DNA from: JALOLG01 sp963722415
GTDB lineage: Bacteria; Actinomycetota; Acidimicrobiia; Acidimicrobiales; Ilumatobacteraceae
Length of the DNA: 64,000 nt
Direction: 5' to 3'
Assembly (NCBI GenBank): GCA_963722415.1
Contig: CAVRNI010000027.1
Location: forward strand, 310,001 to 374,000
The position numbers and the translations under genes were made by a program. Of the stretch, positions 17,741-28,083 are shown piece by piece. Under the pieces are notes generated by a model that was not told the DNA's origin, searched no databases, and was given only the letters and a program-made list of their open reading frames with translations. Numbering within the stretch: the first letter of the stretch is position 1; every line of letters begins with the position of its first letter.

Positions 17741-19181
17741 TGCACACACGACCACGCTCGAGCAACGCCGGACGTCGCCTCATCCCGCTGTTGCTGTCGC
17801 TGGCGCTCGTCGCCGCGTGCGGGCAGAAGTCGGGTGTCGCCGGGTCGGACGCGAGTGACGTGAGTGACGAGACGGAGGCGACGGACTCCGCGCCGACCGA
17901 CACCGCGGCGCCGTCGACACGCAGCCTCCCAGCACGGAAGCCGGTGAATCGACGACACCGCCGGCGGACATCGGGCTCGACCGAGCCCGGCGACGGAGAC
18001 GACTGCGGCACCGGAGGAGACCACGGCACCGGCGGAAGAGGGGCCATACGAGCCGGGAGACGACGACACCGCCGGCGTCGCCGACAACGAGATCGTGATC
18101 GGCATCCATGCCCCGGTGACGGGGGCGTCGCCGATCCCGCAGACGAGCTTCGACGTCGGCAAGGACATCTACTGGAAGTTCCTCGCGGAGAGCGCTCCGG
18201 ACACGCTGTTCGGTCGCACCGTGCGGGTCGTCTTCCGTGACGACGAGTTCAACCCGCAGAACGCGGTCCAGGTGTGCCGCGAGATGGTCGAGGACGAAGG
18301 CGCCTTCCTGCTCGTCGGCGGTGGCGGCGCCGACCAGATCACGGCGTGCGCGCAGTACGCGAGCGAGAACGGCATCCCCTATGTCTCGGCCGGCGTCAAC
18401 GAGAACGTCCTCAGCGATCTCGACACGTACTTCGCGACGACGCTCACCTACGCCGAACAGGCGCCGCTGCTGATCGCTCAGCTCCAGGCCCAGAGCATCA
18501 GCCGAGATCGGGCTCGTCGTCTCCGACACACCATCGTTCGACGACGCCCTCGAGGCGATCAAGGCGGCGGCTGAGGGGGCCGGGATCACGATCGCCTACG
18601 AGACCCGCATCAACAAGTCGGCGGCCGAACCGGAACAGCTGTCGGTCGTGCAGGAGCTGAAGAACAGTGGCGTCGAGGCGGTGGTCCTGCTCAGCTCGCC
18701 CGTCGTGTTCATCGGCCTGGCCAACCAGGGCCTCAACCAGAGCTTCACGCCGATCTGGCTCGGGCCGGGCGTCACGAGCGGACTGAACGCGGTCACCACG
18801 TTCGGCTGCCCAGCGGTCGAGACCGGCGAGTTCTTCTCGCCGACACCCGGGCTCGACGTCATCGACTCGCTCGACCCGGACTTCAACCCGGCGTACGTGC
18901 AGTTCGGCGGCGGCGCGGCCGCCGACGACATCGGCCTCCAGCTGTGGTCGCTGAACAAGGCGCTCGGGCTGATGCTCGCGGCCACCGGTCCCGAGCTCGG
19001 CCGGGCGGCGTTCATGAACACGCTCGTGACCACGCCGTCGTTCGACAACGCGATCTACGCGCCCGTGCAGTTCACGGTCGACGACCACTTCGGCGGCACC
19101 GGCGCCCACCTGCTCGACGCCGATTGCACGCTGGAGCCGAAGCAGTTCACGACGGCCGAGCAGTTCGTCTCAGCGGGCTGA
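17737..19181 (+). CDS. Branched-chain amino acid-type ABC transporter, solute-binding lipoprotein (frameshifted)
   Basis: It starts with a lipoprotein signal (LIPLLLSLALVAAC; lipobox AAC), then an acidic Ser/Thr/Pro linker. The LivK/AmiC-type periplasmic-binding fold begins at IVIGIHAPVTGASPIPQTSFDVG. Later pieces such as EDEGAFLLVGGGGADQIT, IGLVVSDTPSFDDALEAI and EAVVLLSSPVVFIGLANQG confirm a type I binding protein (Peripla_BP_6). The linker (about 17920-18060) changes frame several times, and one extra C near 18502 splits the body. It is first in an HMGF-type operon. The ligand is unknown; the low-conservation pocket does not allow a call. Confidence 0.82.
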
Positions 19182-19184
19182 GCG

Positions 19185-20164
19185 GTGCGCGAGCTGCTGG
19201 AGAAACGCGCCGGGCTGCTGATCGGCCTCGGCTCTCGCCGCGATCCTGATCGCGGTCCTGGTGATCGCCGGGGAGAAGCAGGCGATCGTCATCGGCACGG
19301 TGACCGGCTCGGCCTACGGAATGGTCGCCATGGGGCTCGTCCTCATCTACAAGTCGAGCGGTGTCTTCAACTTCGCCCAGGGTGAGTTCGGCACCGTCGC
19401 GTTGTGCACGCTCTACCTGCTGCACTCCAACGACGTCCCCTACGGCTTCGCCGTGATCGGTGGTCTGGTGGCGGCGATGCTGCTCGGCTTCCTCACCGAA
19501 CGGGTCATCATCCGCCCGCTCTTCGAGGCGCCGCGCGTGACCCTCCTCGTCGCCACCGCGGGCGTCGCACTGCTCGCGATCGCGATCCAGCAGTGGCTCT
19601 TCGACAACCAGGGCCGTCCGATCGCCAAGGCGTTCCCGAGAACCGATCGCGTCACCGTCTTCGACGTGGACATCTCCGATCAACGACTGTTGTTGATCGG
19701 CACTCTGGCGGTGCTCGCCGTGTTGCTCGGTTTGTTCTTCACCCGCACCAACCTGGGTCTGGCGATCATCGGCGCCAGCCAGGAACCGACGGCGACCGAG
19801 TTGGTCGGCATCAGCGTGCGCCGCTTGTCGACGTTCACGTGGGTGCTCGCCTCGTTGCTCGGCGGTCTGGCGGCGGTGATCGCCGTCCCCGACAACCTGT
19901 CGTTCACCCCCGGGATCATGACGTCGGCCTACCTCATCCCGGCGTTCACGGCGGCGGTGCTCGGCGGCATGACGAGCCTGCCCGGGAGCGTTCCTCGGCG
20001 GCGTGCTCGTCGGCATCATCCAGTCGGTCGCCACCAGCGCCGACGTCTTCCAGGACGGCGGCGCCCTGGAGATCCCGGGCACACCGTCCACCCTGATCGT
20101 CTTCCTCGTCCTCCTCGGAGTACTCGTGATCCGCCCGCAGGGCCTGCTCGGGAAGTCCGGCTGA
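19185..20164 (+). CDS. Branched-chain amino acid-type ABC permease, LivH family (two frameshifts)
   Basis: Integral membrane permease with the LivH signature YGMVAMGLVLIYKSSGVFNFAQGEFG near the N-terminus, AIIGASQEPTATELVGISVRR in the cytoplasmic loop, and a C-terminal GGVLVGIIQSVATSADVF. Single extra bases near 19230 and in CCCGGGAGCG near 19983 interrupt the frame. Removing one base at each restores a continuous protein of about 325 residues. Its TGA overlaps the ATG of the next permease. Confidence 0.85.
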
Positions 20165-21285
20165 TGGCTGTGGTCACGCCGCCCAGCGCCGCCGAGCCCG
20201 CGGCCGTCGCCGCCTCGGCCACCCCGACGCCCTTCCGGCCGTCGGCGGGAGGATGGCTGGCCCGCGGCGTCCTGTGGGCGGCGGTGGTCTACCTCGTGCT
20301 CATCCTGCCGTTGAGTCGGCCCGGCACCGATCTGCGCCTGTACGCCATCGCCGTGTGCTACGCGATCGTCGCCCTCTCGCTGAACGTGCTCCTCGGCTAC
20401 GTCGGGCAGATCTCCCTCGGCCACGCGGCGTTCGTCGGCATCGGTGCGTTCACCTCGGCCTACCTCGTCACCGCGCAGGGGCAGTCGTTCTGGGTCGGCG
20501 TCCTCGCCGCGACCGCGATCGGCGGCGCCCAGGCGCTCGTGCTCGGTGGCGTGTCGCTGCGCATCCGTGGCCTCTACTTCGCCCTGATCACGCTGTCGTA
20601 CGGCCTCGTCGCCGAGCAGAACATCTTCGAGATCCAGGAGTTCACCGGCGGCGGGGCGGGGCAGAGCGCGCCGAAACCGGACTGGTTCGACACCGAGTGG
20701 CGGTACTACTACCTCTGCCTCGGCTTCCTCGCCGTCGTGCTCTACATCGACTGGCGGATGATGCGCAGCAAGGGCGGGCGGGCGTTGCTGGCCCTGCGGG
20801 AGAACCCCCGGGTCGCGTCGACGTTCGGCATCAACGTGCGCCTGGCCACGCTGCTCGCGTTCGTCGTGTCGGGCGCGATCGCCGGCCTCGCCGGTGCGCT
20901 CATCGCCCACGGCGACGAGTCCGTCTCGGCCAGCGCCTGGAGCTTCAGCCTCTCGCTGTTCTTCGTCACGATGACCGTCGTCGGCGGGCTCCGCTCCCGT
21001 GCCGGACTGGTCATCGGGGGAGCGTTCTTCGCCCTGCTGCCGTACCTCATCGAGAAGATCCCCGGCTTCGAGGATCTGCTCGCCAAGGTCCCCGGTCCGG
21101 TCGACCTGACCCCGGCGTATGCGACGCTGATCATCGGGCCACTGCTCCTCTTGATCAACCTGATCCAGTTCCCGGGCGGCATCGGCCAGCAGATCCGACC
21201 GATCCAGCGGTGGATGACCGGGCACCGCTTCGACCTCCACGACCGAGGGCTGAAGGAGGTGCAGATCACCGATGTCCGTGCTTGA
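20164..21285 (+). CDS. Branched-chain amino acid-type ABC permease, LivM family
   Basis: About 373 residues. LNVLLGYVGQISLGHAAFVGIGAF is the LivM hallmark, and RENPRVASTFGINVRLATLLAFVVSGAIAGLAGAL is the conserved cytoplasmic loop and following helix. It starts at ATG 20164 inside the stop codon of the LivH gene and overlaps the ATPase gene by 14 bases, so the operon is tightly coupled. The frame is intact. Confidence 0.92.
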   Translation: MAVVTPPSAAEPAAVAASATPTPFRPSAGGWLARGVLWAAVVYLVLILPLSRPGTDLRLYAIAVCYAIVALSLNVLLGYVGQISLGHAAFVGIGAFTSAYLVTAQGQSFWVGVLAATAIGGAQALVLGGVSLRIRGLYFALITLSYGLVAEQNIFEIQEFTGGGAGQSAPKPDWFDTEWRYYYLCLGFLAVVLYIDWRMMRSKGGRALLALRENPRVASTFGINVRLATLLAFVVSGAIAGLAGALIAHGDESVSASAWSFSLSLFFVTMTVVGGLRSRAGLVIGGAFFALLPYLIEKIPGFEDLLAKVPGPVDLTPAYATLIIGPLLLLINLIQFPGGIGQQIRPIQRWMTGHRFDLHDRGLKEVQITDVRA

Positions 21286-22091
21286 GGCCCACGAGCTGTC
21301 GCATCCGCTTCGGTGGCGTCCAGGCCAACCTGGACGTGAGCATCGCCGTCGACGAGTACGAGATCGTCGGAGTGATCGGTCCCAACGGCGCCGGCAAGAC
21401 GACGCTGTTCAACATGATCACCGGCTTCTACACGCCGGACCGCGGCCGCATCATCTACCGGGGCGAGGAGATCACTCACCTGCCGGTGCACCAGCGGGCG
21501 GCGCTCGGGCTCGGGCGCACGTTCCAGAACGTCGGGCTGGTGAAGGGCACGACCGTGCGTGAGAACCTCATCACCGCCCAGTACCTCCAAACCGGGTACG
21601 GCACGTTGTCGGGCATGCTCGGCAGCCGCTCGTCGGTGGCCAGCGAACGCCGATTGAGCGCCAGAGCCGACCTGCTCGCCGAAGCGCTCGGACTCTCCGA
21701 CTTCCTCGACGAGCAGGTCGCCGGGCTTCCATACGGCACGCTCAAGCGGATCGAGATCGCCACCGCCCTGGCGACCGATCCCGACGTCCTGCTGCTCGAC
21801 GAACCATCGTCGGGCATGGGCCCGGAAGAGGCCCACCGGCTCGGCGACGACCTGCTCGAACTGCGCTCGAGGTTCGGGCTGTCGATCGTCATGATCGAGC
21901 ACCACGTACCGCTCGTGATGCGGGTCTGCGACTACGTCTACTGCCTCGACTTCGGCCAGCTCCTGACCGACGGGCTGCCGAACGATGTGCGGAACCACCC
22001 GCAGGTCATCGCCGCCTACCTCGGCGAGGATCCCGACCCGATCGCGGTGGAGCTCGAGCACCAGCTCGACTCCCTCGTGGAGACCGACTGA
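21272..22091 (+). CDS. Branched-chain amino acid-type ABC ATPase, LivG family (one frameshift)
   Basis: Walker A is GPNGAGKTT. LGRTFQNVGLVKGTTVRENL is the LivG Q-loop region. The signature is degenerate in the family's usual way (LPYGTLKRIEIATAL). Walker B is PDVLLLDEPSSGM. A single extra base near 21299 (CTGTCGCATCC) separates the first ten residues (MSVLEAHEL) from IRFGGVQANLDVS. The C-terminus has an unusual extra segment (DPIAVELEHQLDSLVETD). Confidence 0.88.
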
Positions 22092-22804
22092 TGGCGCTGC
22101 TCGAGGTCGAAGGGCTGCGCGTCGGCTACGGGTTCCCGGTGCTGATGGGCATCAGTTTCGAGGTCGAGGAGGGTGAGACCGCGGTGCTCTTCGGTCTCAA
22201 CGGGGCCGGCAAGACCACCACCGTCGCCACCATCGCCGGCCTGCTCAAGCCCGACTCGGGCGCGATCCGCTACGACGGCACCGACATCGCCGGCCGGCCG
22301 CCGACCCAGCTCGTCGGCGAAGGCATCGCCCTCGTGCCCGAGGGTCGGCGGGTGTTCCCGGCGCTCAGCGTGGCGAACAACCTGCGCCTCGGCGCCTGGT
22401 GCCGGCGGCGCAACCATGACGAGATCGAGCAGCGGCGCCAGCTCGTGTTCGAGTACTTCCCGCGGCTCCTCGAACGCGTCGACCAGGCGGCCGGCACGCT
22501 GTCGGGCGGCGAGCAGCAGATGCTCGCGATCGGCCGGGCGCTGATGTCGAAACCGCGTCTGCTGCTGATCGATGAGGCGTCGCTCGGTCTCAGCCCGGCG
22601 CTCGCCAAGACCGTGTTCCAGGTCGTCAAGCGCATCAACGACGACGGCGTGACGGTGATCATCGTCGAGCAGAACGTCGGCGTGCTCCCCTACGCCGATC
22701 GGGCACTGATCATGGAGAAGGGGACGTTGATCTTCTCCGGCGTCGGCGCCGAGATCCGCAACGCCAACCTCCGCGAGACCTACCTCGGCGGCGACAGCGA
22801 ATGA
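22091..22804 (+). CDS. Branched-chain amino acid-type ABC ATPase, LivF family
   Basis: 237 residues with Walker A GLNGAGKTTT, signature LSGGEQQMLAIGRALM and Walker B PRLLLIDEASLGLSP, where DEP reads DEA. H-loop region VTVIIVEQNV. The start ATG lies in the stop of LivG (TGATG). Together with LivG it forms the heterodimeric ATPase of the first Liv operon. Confidence 0.92.
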   Translation: MALLEVEGLRVGYGFPVLMGISFEVEEGETAVLFGLNGAGKTTTVATIAGLLKPDSGAIRYDGTDIAGRPPTQLVGEGIALVPEGRRVFPALSVANNLRLGAWCRRRNHDEIEQRRQLVFEYFPRLLERVDQAAGTLSGGEQQMLAIGRALMSKPRLLLIDEASLGLSPALAKTVFQVVKRINDDGVTVIIVEQNVGVLPYADRALIMEKGTLIFSGVGAEIRNANLRETYLGGDSE

Positions 22805-22844
22805 TCCCGCTCACACTTCTGACCCACCTGCACCGGAGGACACC

Positions 22845-23232
22845 ATGAAAAACGGATGGCCCAAGCTCGGCGGCCTACTCGGCATCGCCTACTGCATCGC
22901 CGGCTTCTTCCTCATCTTCCTGGGATGGAACGGAGCGGCGTCGCACGACCGCGAGCCGGCGCAGATCCCGTACGTGATCTCCGGTGGCATCGCCGGGCTG
23001 GGCCTCGTCGTGCTCGGGGCGGCGTTGATCGTCGCCCACAGCCTGCGCACCGATCGGGTCGAGCTGCGCGGTTCGATCGACGACCTGCGGGCCGCGATCG
23101 AGCGCCTTGGCGACGGGCCGCGAGCGGCCGACGGACCGACGACCGGGGCCGGGACGGGCGGGTTCGCGCCGGCTCCCCGCGTCACGTCCACGCCGGCGCA
23201 GCCGGGCCGAGCCAGAGACTCAGGTGCCGTAG
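22845..23232 (+). CDS. Small membrane protein at the end of the first Liv operon (probable frameshift)
   Basis: It starts at ATG 22845 behind GGAGGACACC, a good ribosome site. Two hydrophobic segments (GLLGIAYCIAGFFLIFLGW and YVISGGIAGLGLVVLGAALIV) precede a soluble amphipathic tail (VELRGSIDDLRAAIERLG). Removing one G near 23205 gives an ending AEPETQVP and a TAG at 23230-23232 that just overlaps the pyrE stop. No family is recognised. It is the second small membrane protein attached to this operon. Confidence 0.6.
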
Positions 23233-23803
23233 TCGAAACCGAGGTCCGGGGCGGTGAGCAGCGGACGGTAGGCAACGCCGGCGGCGGCACACATCGCGGC
23301 GCACGTTCCGCCCCGATCGACGATCACCGTGACGAGCACGACCTCGGCGCCGAACGCCCGCACGACGTCGACCGCCTCCATCAGCGACGTGCCGCGGGTC
23401 GTCGTGTCCTCGGTGACGACGACGCGATCGCCCGGTTCGAGGGCGCCGGCGATCCGGCCCGTCACGCCGTGATCCTTGGCCTCCTTGCGAACGCTGAAGC
23501 TGCGCAGTTGGCGGCCGCGGGTTGCCGCGATCGCGGCGACGCCGAACGCCATCGGGTCGGCGCCCATCGTCAACCCGCCGATCGCCGTCGCGTCAGCGGG
23601 GACGATGGCGAGCAGCGCATCGGCGACCAACACGATGCCGTCCGGCCGGCACGCGGTCTGCTTGGTGTCGAGGAACCACGTGCTCTTCGCCCCCGACTTG
23701 AGCGTGAAGTCGCCGCGCTTGACGGAGTGCGCGAGCACGTGGGCCCGCAGCGCGTGCGAGCGCGGCCGGCAATTCCGGGAGGGCGCGATCGACCGTCGTT
23801 CAC
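23220..23803 (-). CDS. pyrE: Orotate phosphoribosyltransferase
   Basis: Transfers phosphoribose from PRPP to orotate in UMP synthesis. Visible elements: the substrate region HSVKRGDFTLKSGAKSTWFLDTKQT, the conserved IGGLTMGADPMAFGVA, and the PRPP loop RVVVTEDTTTRGTSLMEAVD. RKEAKDHGVTGRIAG also belongs to the family. The likely start is GTG 23803, which overlaps the TGA of the upstream gene (GTGA). The first 20 or so residues are disturbed by one or two indels near 23755-23800, so the exact N-terminus is uncertain. Confidence 0.88.
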
Positions 23804-26519
23804 CCGCCCGCCGTGGCCCGCAGTTCGGCGATGTCGAACGACGCCGAGCGGCTCCTTCACGGTGCGGTAGCTCGAGTTGAAGCCCGGCATGTGCACCTCG
23901 AACACGACCTGACCGGCGGCGTCGTACTCCGAGAAGACGGTGCCCGGAAGGGCGCCCCAACAGATGACGACGCCACCATCCGGCTGCACGCGAGCACTGC
24001 CGGTCGCGCCGGAGAAGAAACCGAACGGGTTGCTGATCTGGCGCACCAGCGTCGCAGTATGGGCGGTCTCGTCGATGGCGTACTCGACGAACCGCGCCGC
24101 GCCGGTGACGGTTGCGAACGGAACGGTCGCGGTCGTGAAGTTCGTGCGGTTGTCGAACATCGTGATGTGCCCGTTGGGCAGGACGCGGACGTCGTGTTGA
24201 CGGCGCGGGCCGCCGAGCGGATCGCCGACGATCGTCAGCGACTGGGGCGTCGGCGTGCCGCCGAGCTTCCAGTCGACGGCCTCCGATGTCGAAGTTGATC
24301 CCGTAGACGGCATCGTTGTGACGGGCCGACACGATCAGCTGGTCGTCAGCGGTGCCGGGCCCGTTCGCCTTGAGGTCGATGGCGTTGGGGTGGATCGAGC
24401 TGAGGTAGTCGTTGCCCGTGCCGAGGGACTGGAAGCAGATCGGAACGGTGGTCTCGGTGAGTGCGATCTCGCGGAAGTCGAGTTCCAATCGCGAACGAGG
24501 TTGCCGGCCGGGTCGACCTCCTGGACGACGGCGCGCAGCACGAAGTCCGACGTCGACGGCCGGGTAGGTGCCGGTCGCGTTCTGCACGCCGGCACGGTTG
24601 CATCTCCGATGGCGGCAACGCGGGCGGGACGGTGGTGAGCATCGACGTGAGCAGGAAGTTGCCGTTCGGCAGCTGCGACCAGCTCGTGGTGGTTGGTCAC
24701 CACGCCGACGGTCTGGATGAGATCGACCGGCGTGCCGTCGAGCGGGAAGTTCTCGTAGCCGTTGGTCGGATCGGACCCGAACCCGGGTCCGAACGTCTGG
24801 AACCACGCCATCGATCCGTCGGCCAGACGCTTGAGGTCACGCGGGACCCGGTTCGCCGCGCCGCGCTTGTACCAGACGGGGACGCCGGCCGAGTCCATGA
24901 TCATCCCGAACTGCCCGTAGTTGTTGTCACCGTTGTTGGCGAGGACGTACCAGCCGGGCGGGGCGTCGCCGTCGCCGGTGGTCGTGATGGGCGGGAAGTC
25001 CGGCGGTACACACCGGATCCAGTACTCCTCGGGCGCACCACCGCCGGTCGGCGTGATCGCACGACGATCGCGTCGTTGGCGTCGATCGTCACCGTGGTGT
25101 CGAGCCGGATCGTTCCGCCGACCCCGACCCGACCGTGACGGTCGTGCGTGGCATGCCGCGTACGTGCACGGACAACTGGTTGGCCGTCATGCTCTGGCAG
25201 TAGGCGATGTAGTCGTGCTGCGTCGGCGCTGAACTCCGGGAACACCTCGTACGCGCCCACCGTCGAGCTCGCGCGCGAGGCCGTCGGCACGCCGAACACC
25301 GCCGAACACGTCGACGACGATGTGGGTGCGCTCCGACGTCGTGACGCAGATCGTCCCGTCGTCGGGGAGCGGCACGACCGCGAGGTTCGTGATGTCGACG
25401 CCGCCGACGAAGTTGAGGTTCGAGACCTCGGCTTGGCCGCCGCACGGCTGCACGGTGATGAAGCCGGCACCCGCTCGACGCGGTCGAGGTGATCCCGAGC
25501 ACCGCAACCCGGCTGCCGGACGGGAGGTCGGGCCCCGGGATCGAGCTCGCGGGTCTCACCCGGTGCGAACGTGCCGGTCCAACCGCCGAGGCCGCTGCGC
25601 GAGTCGGCGATGCGCTTGCGTGCCGGCGCCGTACTGGATCCCTGGTCGTACCGCCCAACCAACCGTTGACGTCGACGATCACGTGGGCGCTCGACTCCGA
25701 GAGCAGCACGCACAGCGAGCCCTGCGGGCCGAGCGCCATGATCGACGTGTTGGCCCGATCGACACCGACGTTGTAGTTGACGTTCGACGTGGTCGGCGGG
25801 TGCCGCCACACGGAGAATGCGGTGAGGATACCCGTAGCCGGTGGCCTGGGTGACGGTGAGGTTCACCACGACGGCGTTCGGCCTCGTCGGGAACGCCGAG
25901 CATGCTGCGCGGGATCTCGACGAACTGGTCCGACGGAGGGCTTGCCGGTGACGCCCGGCGGGCGCAGCGACGGGTCGCGGGTGTCGACGGCACGCCGCGG
26001 CGCGAACTCCTGGAACGGTGATCCGCCGTCGCCGAACCAGCCGACGAGATCGACGATGAGATCGGTGCCGCGGTCGCTGAAGATGCACGTCTCCCGCGTC
26101 GCATCGACCGCGACGAACGCCAGGTTCGAGGTCGGTCCCTCCGGTCGGACGTTGAGGTTCGACAGCTCGGGCAGCGAGGACCCGCACCCGTGCACCGTCA
26201 GGAACCCCGGCGCCAGGGCCCGGTCCGACGTGACCGTGAGGGCGACCGATTCCGCGTCGGCGGGCACCGACGCCGGAAGGGTGATCCGCAACCAGCAACC
26301 CGCCGGCACCGGTTGGGCCTGACGGGTGTCGACGAGCCGCTCGGGGGTCAGGCCGTGGAACCCGCCGACGAGCGCCGTCGAGGACGCGGGGCCGGTGGGC
26401 GCCGTGCACGACACCGCACTCGGCGTCGCCGCCGTCGCCACGTCGGTGGCGCTGGCCAGGACCACTGTGGCGGGGAGAAGTGCGATCGCGGCCGCGCCAG
26501 CTGACAAGAGTCGATGCAT
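23800..26519 (-). CDS. Secreted LDTR-module / arylsulfotransferase-like fusion protein (many frameshifts)
   Basis: From ATG 26519, a signal peptide (LSAGAAAIALLPATVVLASA) leads into three LDTR modules of the type seen in the protease at 5.1-7.4 kb: ERLVDTRQ...LSNLNV...LIVDLVGW (about 26370-26040), TSNVNY...VIVDVNGW (to about 25640) and VSNLNF...IVVDVFGV (to about 25230). The C-terminal 400 residues (YWIRCVPPDFPP, MIMDSAGVPVWYKRG, TNHHELVQLPNGNFLL, NDYLSSIHPNAIDLKANG, PNGHITMFDNRTNF, ARVQPDGGVVICWG) match the arylsulfotransferase-like beta-propeller family. At least ten single-base shifts break the frame, yet every fragment is coherent. The predicted end ELRATAGG-TGA overlaps the pyrE start. 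The function of the ASST-like domain is not proven; catalytic histidines are suggested by TNHHE. Confidence 0.75.
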
Positions 26520-26577
26520 GGCAAGCGATCGTAATGACCCTGGTCTCGGCGTTTCGGTCAGTTGATGGCAGGCGCCT

Positions 26578-26583
26578 TACGCT
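26578..26583 (+). promoter_or_regulatory. -10 element for leaderless oxidoreductase mRNA
   Basis: TACGCT, six bases before ATG 26590. Confidence 0.55.
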
Positions 26584-26589
26584 GACTCG

Positions 26590-27532
26590 ATGGATCTCAC
26601 GGACTTGCGCATCTTCATCGAGCCCCAACAGGGCGCGTCGTACGACGACATCCTCGGCGTCGCGGCTAGCTGCCGAACGCCTCGGGTTCGGTGCCTTCTT
26701 CCGCAGCGACCACTATCTCAAGATGGGAGACGTCACCGGTCTCCCGGGCCCGAGCGACGCATGGACCACGCTCGCCGGTCTCGCCAGGGACACGTCGACG
26801 ATCCGCCTCGGCACGCTCGTCACCTCGGCCACGTTCCGGCTCCCCGGTCCGCTCGCGATCACGGTGGCCGGTGTCGACCAGATGTCGGACGGTCGGATCG
26901 AGCTCGGCCTCGGCGCCGGTTGGTTCGAGGCCGAGCACAGCGCGTACGGCATCCCGTTCCCCGACCTCCGGACGCGGTTCGACCGCCTCGAGGAGCAGCT
27001 GGCGATCATCACCGGTCTGTGGGCCACGCCGGAAGGTGAGACGTACGCGTTCGACGGTCAGCAGTACGTTCTCGCCGACTCGCCCGCCCTCCCGAAGCCG
27101 GTCCAGGCAGGCGGCCCGCCGATCATCGTCGGCGGCAAGGGTGCCCGCCGGACACCCGAACTGGCGGCGCGGTACGCGGCGGAGTTCAACTTCGCGTTCG
27201 CACCCGTCGAAGCGTTCGTCGAGCAACGCGATCGCGTGATCGCCGCCTGCGAGTCGATCGACCGCGACCCGGCCACGATGGTGTGGTCGACGGCGGTCGT
27301 CGCGTGCGCCGCCGTCGACGAGGCGGGTGTCGTGCGGCGAGCCGCCGCGATCGGGCGCGAGCCGGCGGAGCTTCGCCGCAATGGAGCCGCCGGAACGGTC
27401 GACGAGACGGCGAAGACGTTGCGCGCCTGGATCGATGCCGGTGTCGACCGGATCTACCTCCAGATCCTCGACCTCTCGGACCTCGAGCACCTCGATGTCC
27501 TCGCAACCGACGTCGCACCGCTTCTGAGATGA
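26590..27532 (+). CDS. LLM-class F420-dependent oxidoreductase (one frameshift)
   Basis: A luciferase-like TIM-barrel enzyme of about 313 residues. RLGFGAFFRSDHYLKMGDVTGLPGPSDAW is the typical early strand and cofactor region. RIELGLGAGWFEAEHSAYGIPFP is the family hallmark, and PPIIVGGKGARRTPELAARYAAEFN the phosphate-binding part. It probably uses reduced F420 and lacks obvious flavin-reductase partners here. The first 25 residues (DLTDLRIFIEPQQGASYDDILGVA) are in another frame; deleting one G in GCGGCTAGC near 26664 joins them. The start at ATG 26590 has a -10 six bases away. The substrate is unknown. Confidence 0.86.
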
Positions 27533-27616
27533 CATGATGGGATTGCTCTGATGCGGGTTCGACAGCCCCAAATGGGTGATCGTTTCATCGAATAACAAAA
27601 TGCCGAGTTGTATGCG

Positions 27617-27622
27617 TAGACT
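27617..27622 (+). promoter_or_regulatory. -10 element for leaderless 139-aa protein mRNA
   Basis: TAGACT, six bases before ATG 27629, in the most AT-rich spacer of the region. Confidence 0.55.
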
Positions 27623-27628
27623 CTTGGT

Positions 27629-28048
27629 ATGGCTGCGAAAAGGCGAGGCCCCAAAGGGCCCATGACCAAGGAACACAAGGCGGCCCTCGCGCAGGGGCGT
27701 ACCGAGGGCCGGGCGGTTCGTGATTATCTCGAAGCGTTGCGTTCTTCCAAGCCCAAGCGGGGTCGCAAACGTACGGTGGAATCGATCAACAAGCGGCTCG
27801 CCGTGATCGATGAGGGGCTTGCCGACGCCGATCCGCTGAGCGAGTTGAAACTCGTCCAGGAACGCCGCAACCTGACCGACGAGTTGGCATCCATGGAGTC
27901 GAGCGTCGACACGTCAACTCTCGAGGATGCGTTCGTCGCCGTGGCCAAGGGCTACAGCGAGCGGCAGGGCATCTCCTACTCGTCGTGGCGCGAGGTCGGC
28001 GTCGAGGCCGGCGTGCTCAAGCGAGCCGGAATCTCCCGCTCCTCCTGA
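27629..28048 (+). CDS. Conserved actinobacterial hypothetical protein
   Basis: 139 residues, basic N-terminus MAAKRRGPKGPMTKEHKAALAQGRTEGRAVRDYLEAL, a helical middle rich in Lys/Arg/Glu (GRKRTVESINKRLAVIDEGL) and a C-terminus YSERQGISYSSWREVGVEAGVLKRAGISRSS. I recall similar proteins in Acidimicrobiia and other actinobacteria, but no function. Basic ends and a predicted helical body would suit nucleic-acid binding; this is inference. It stands alone with its own promoter and converges on purB. Confidence 0.7.
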   Translation: MAAKRRGPKGPMTKEHKAALAQGRTEGRAVRDYLEALRSSKPKRGRKRTVESINKRLAVIDEGLADADPLSELKLVQERRNLTDELASMESSVDTSTLEDAFVAVAKGYSERQGISYSSWREVGVEAGVLKRAGISRSS

Positions 28049-28083
28049 GGCGTTCTCGACCGCACCAGCCGGTCCATTCGCGG

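Noticed and set aside
18481..18520. Programmed ribosomal frameshifting in the first solute-binding gene
   Set aside because: No slippery heptamer or downstream pseudoknot is seen, and identical one-base problems occur in many unrelated genes, which points to sequence errors.
19147..21240. A 697-codon minus-strand open frame over livH and livM
   Set aside because: Same antisense artefact; the opposite strand carries clear permease signatures and overlapping starts and stops.
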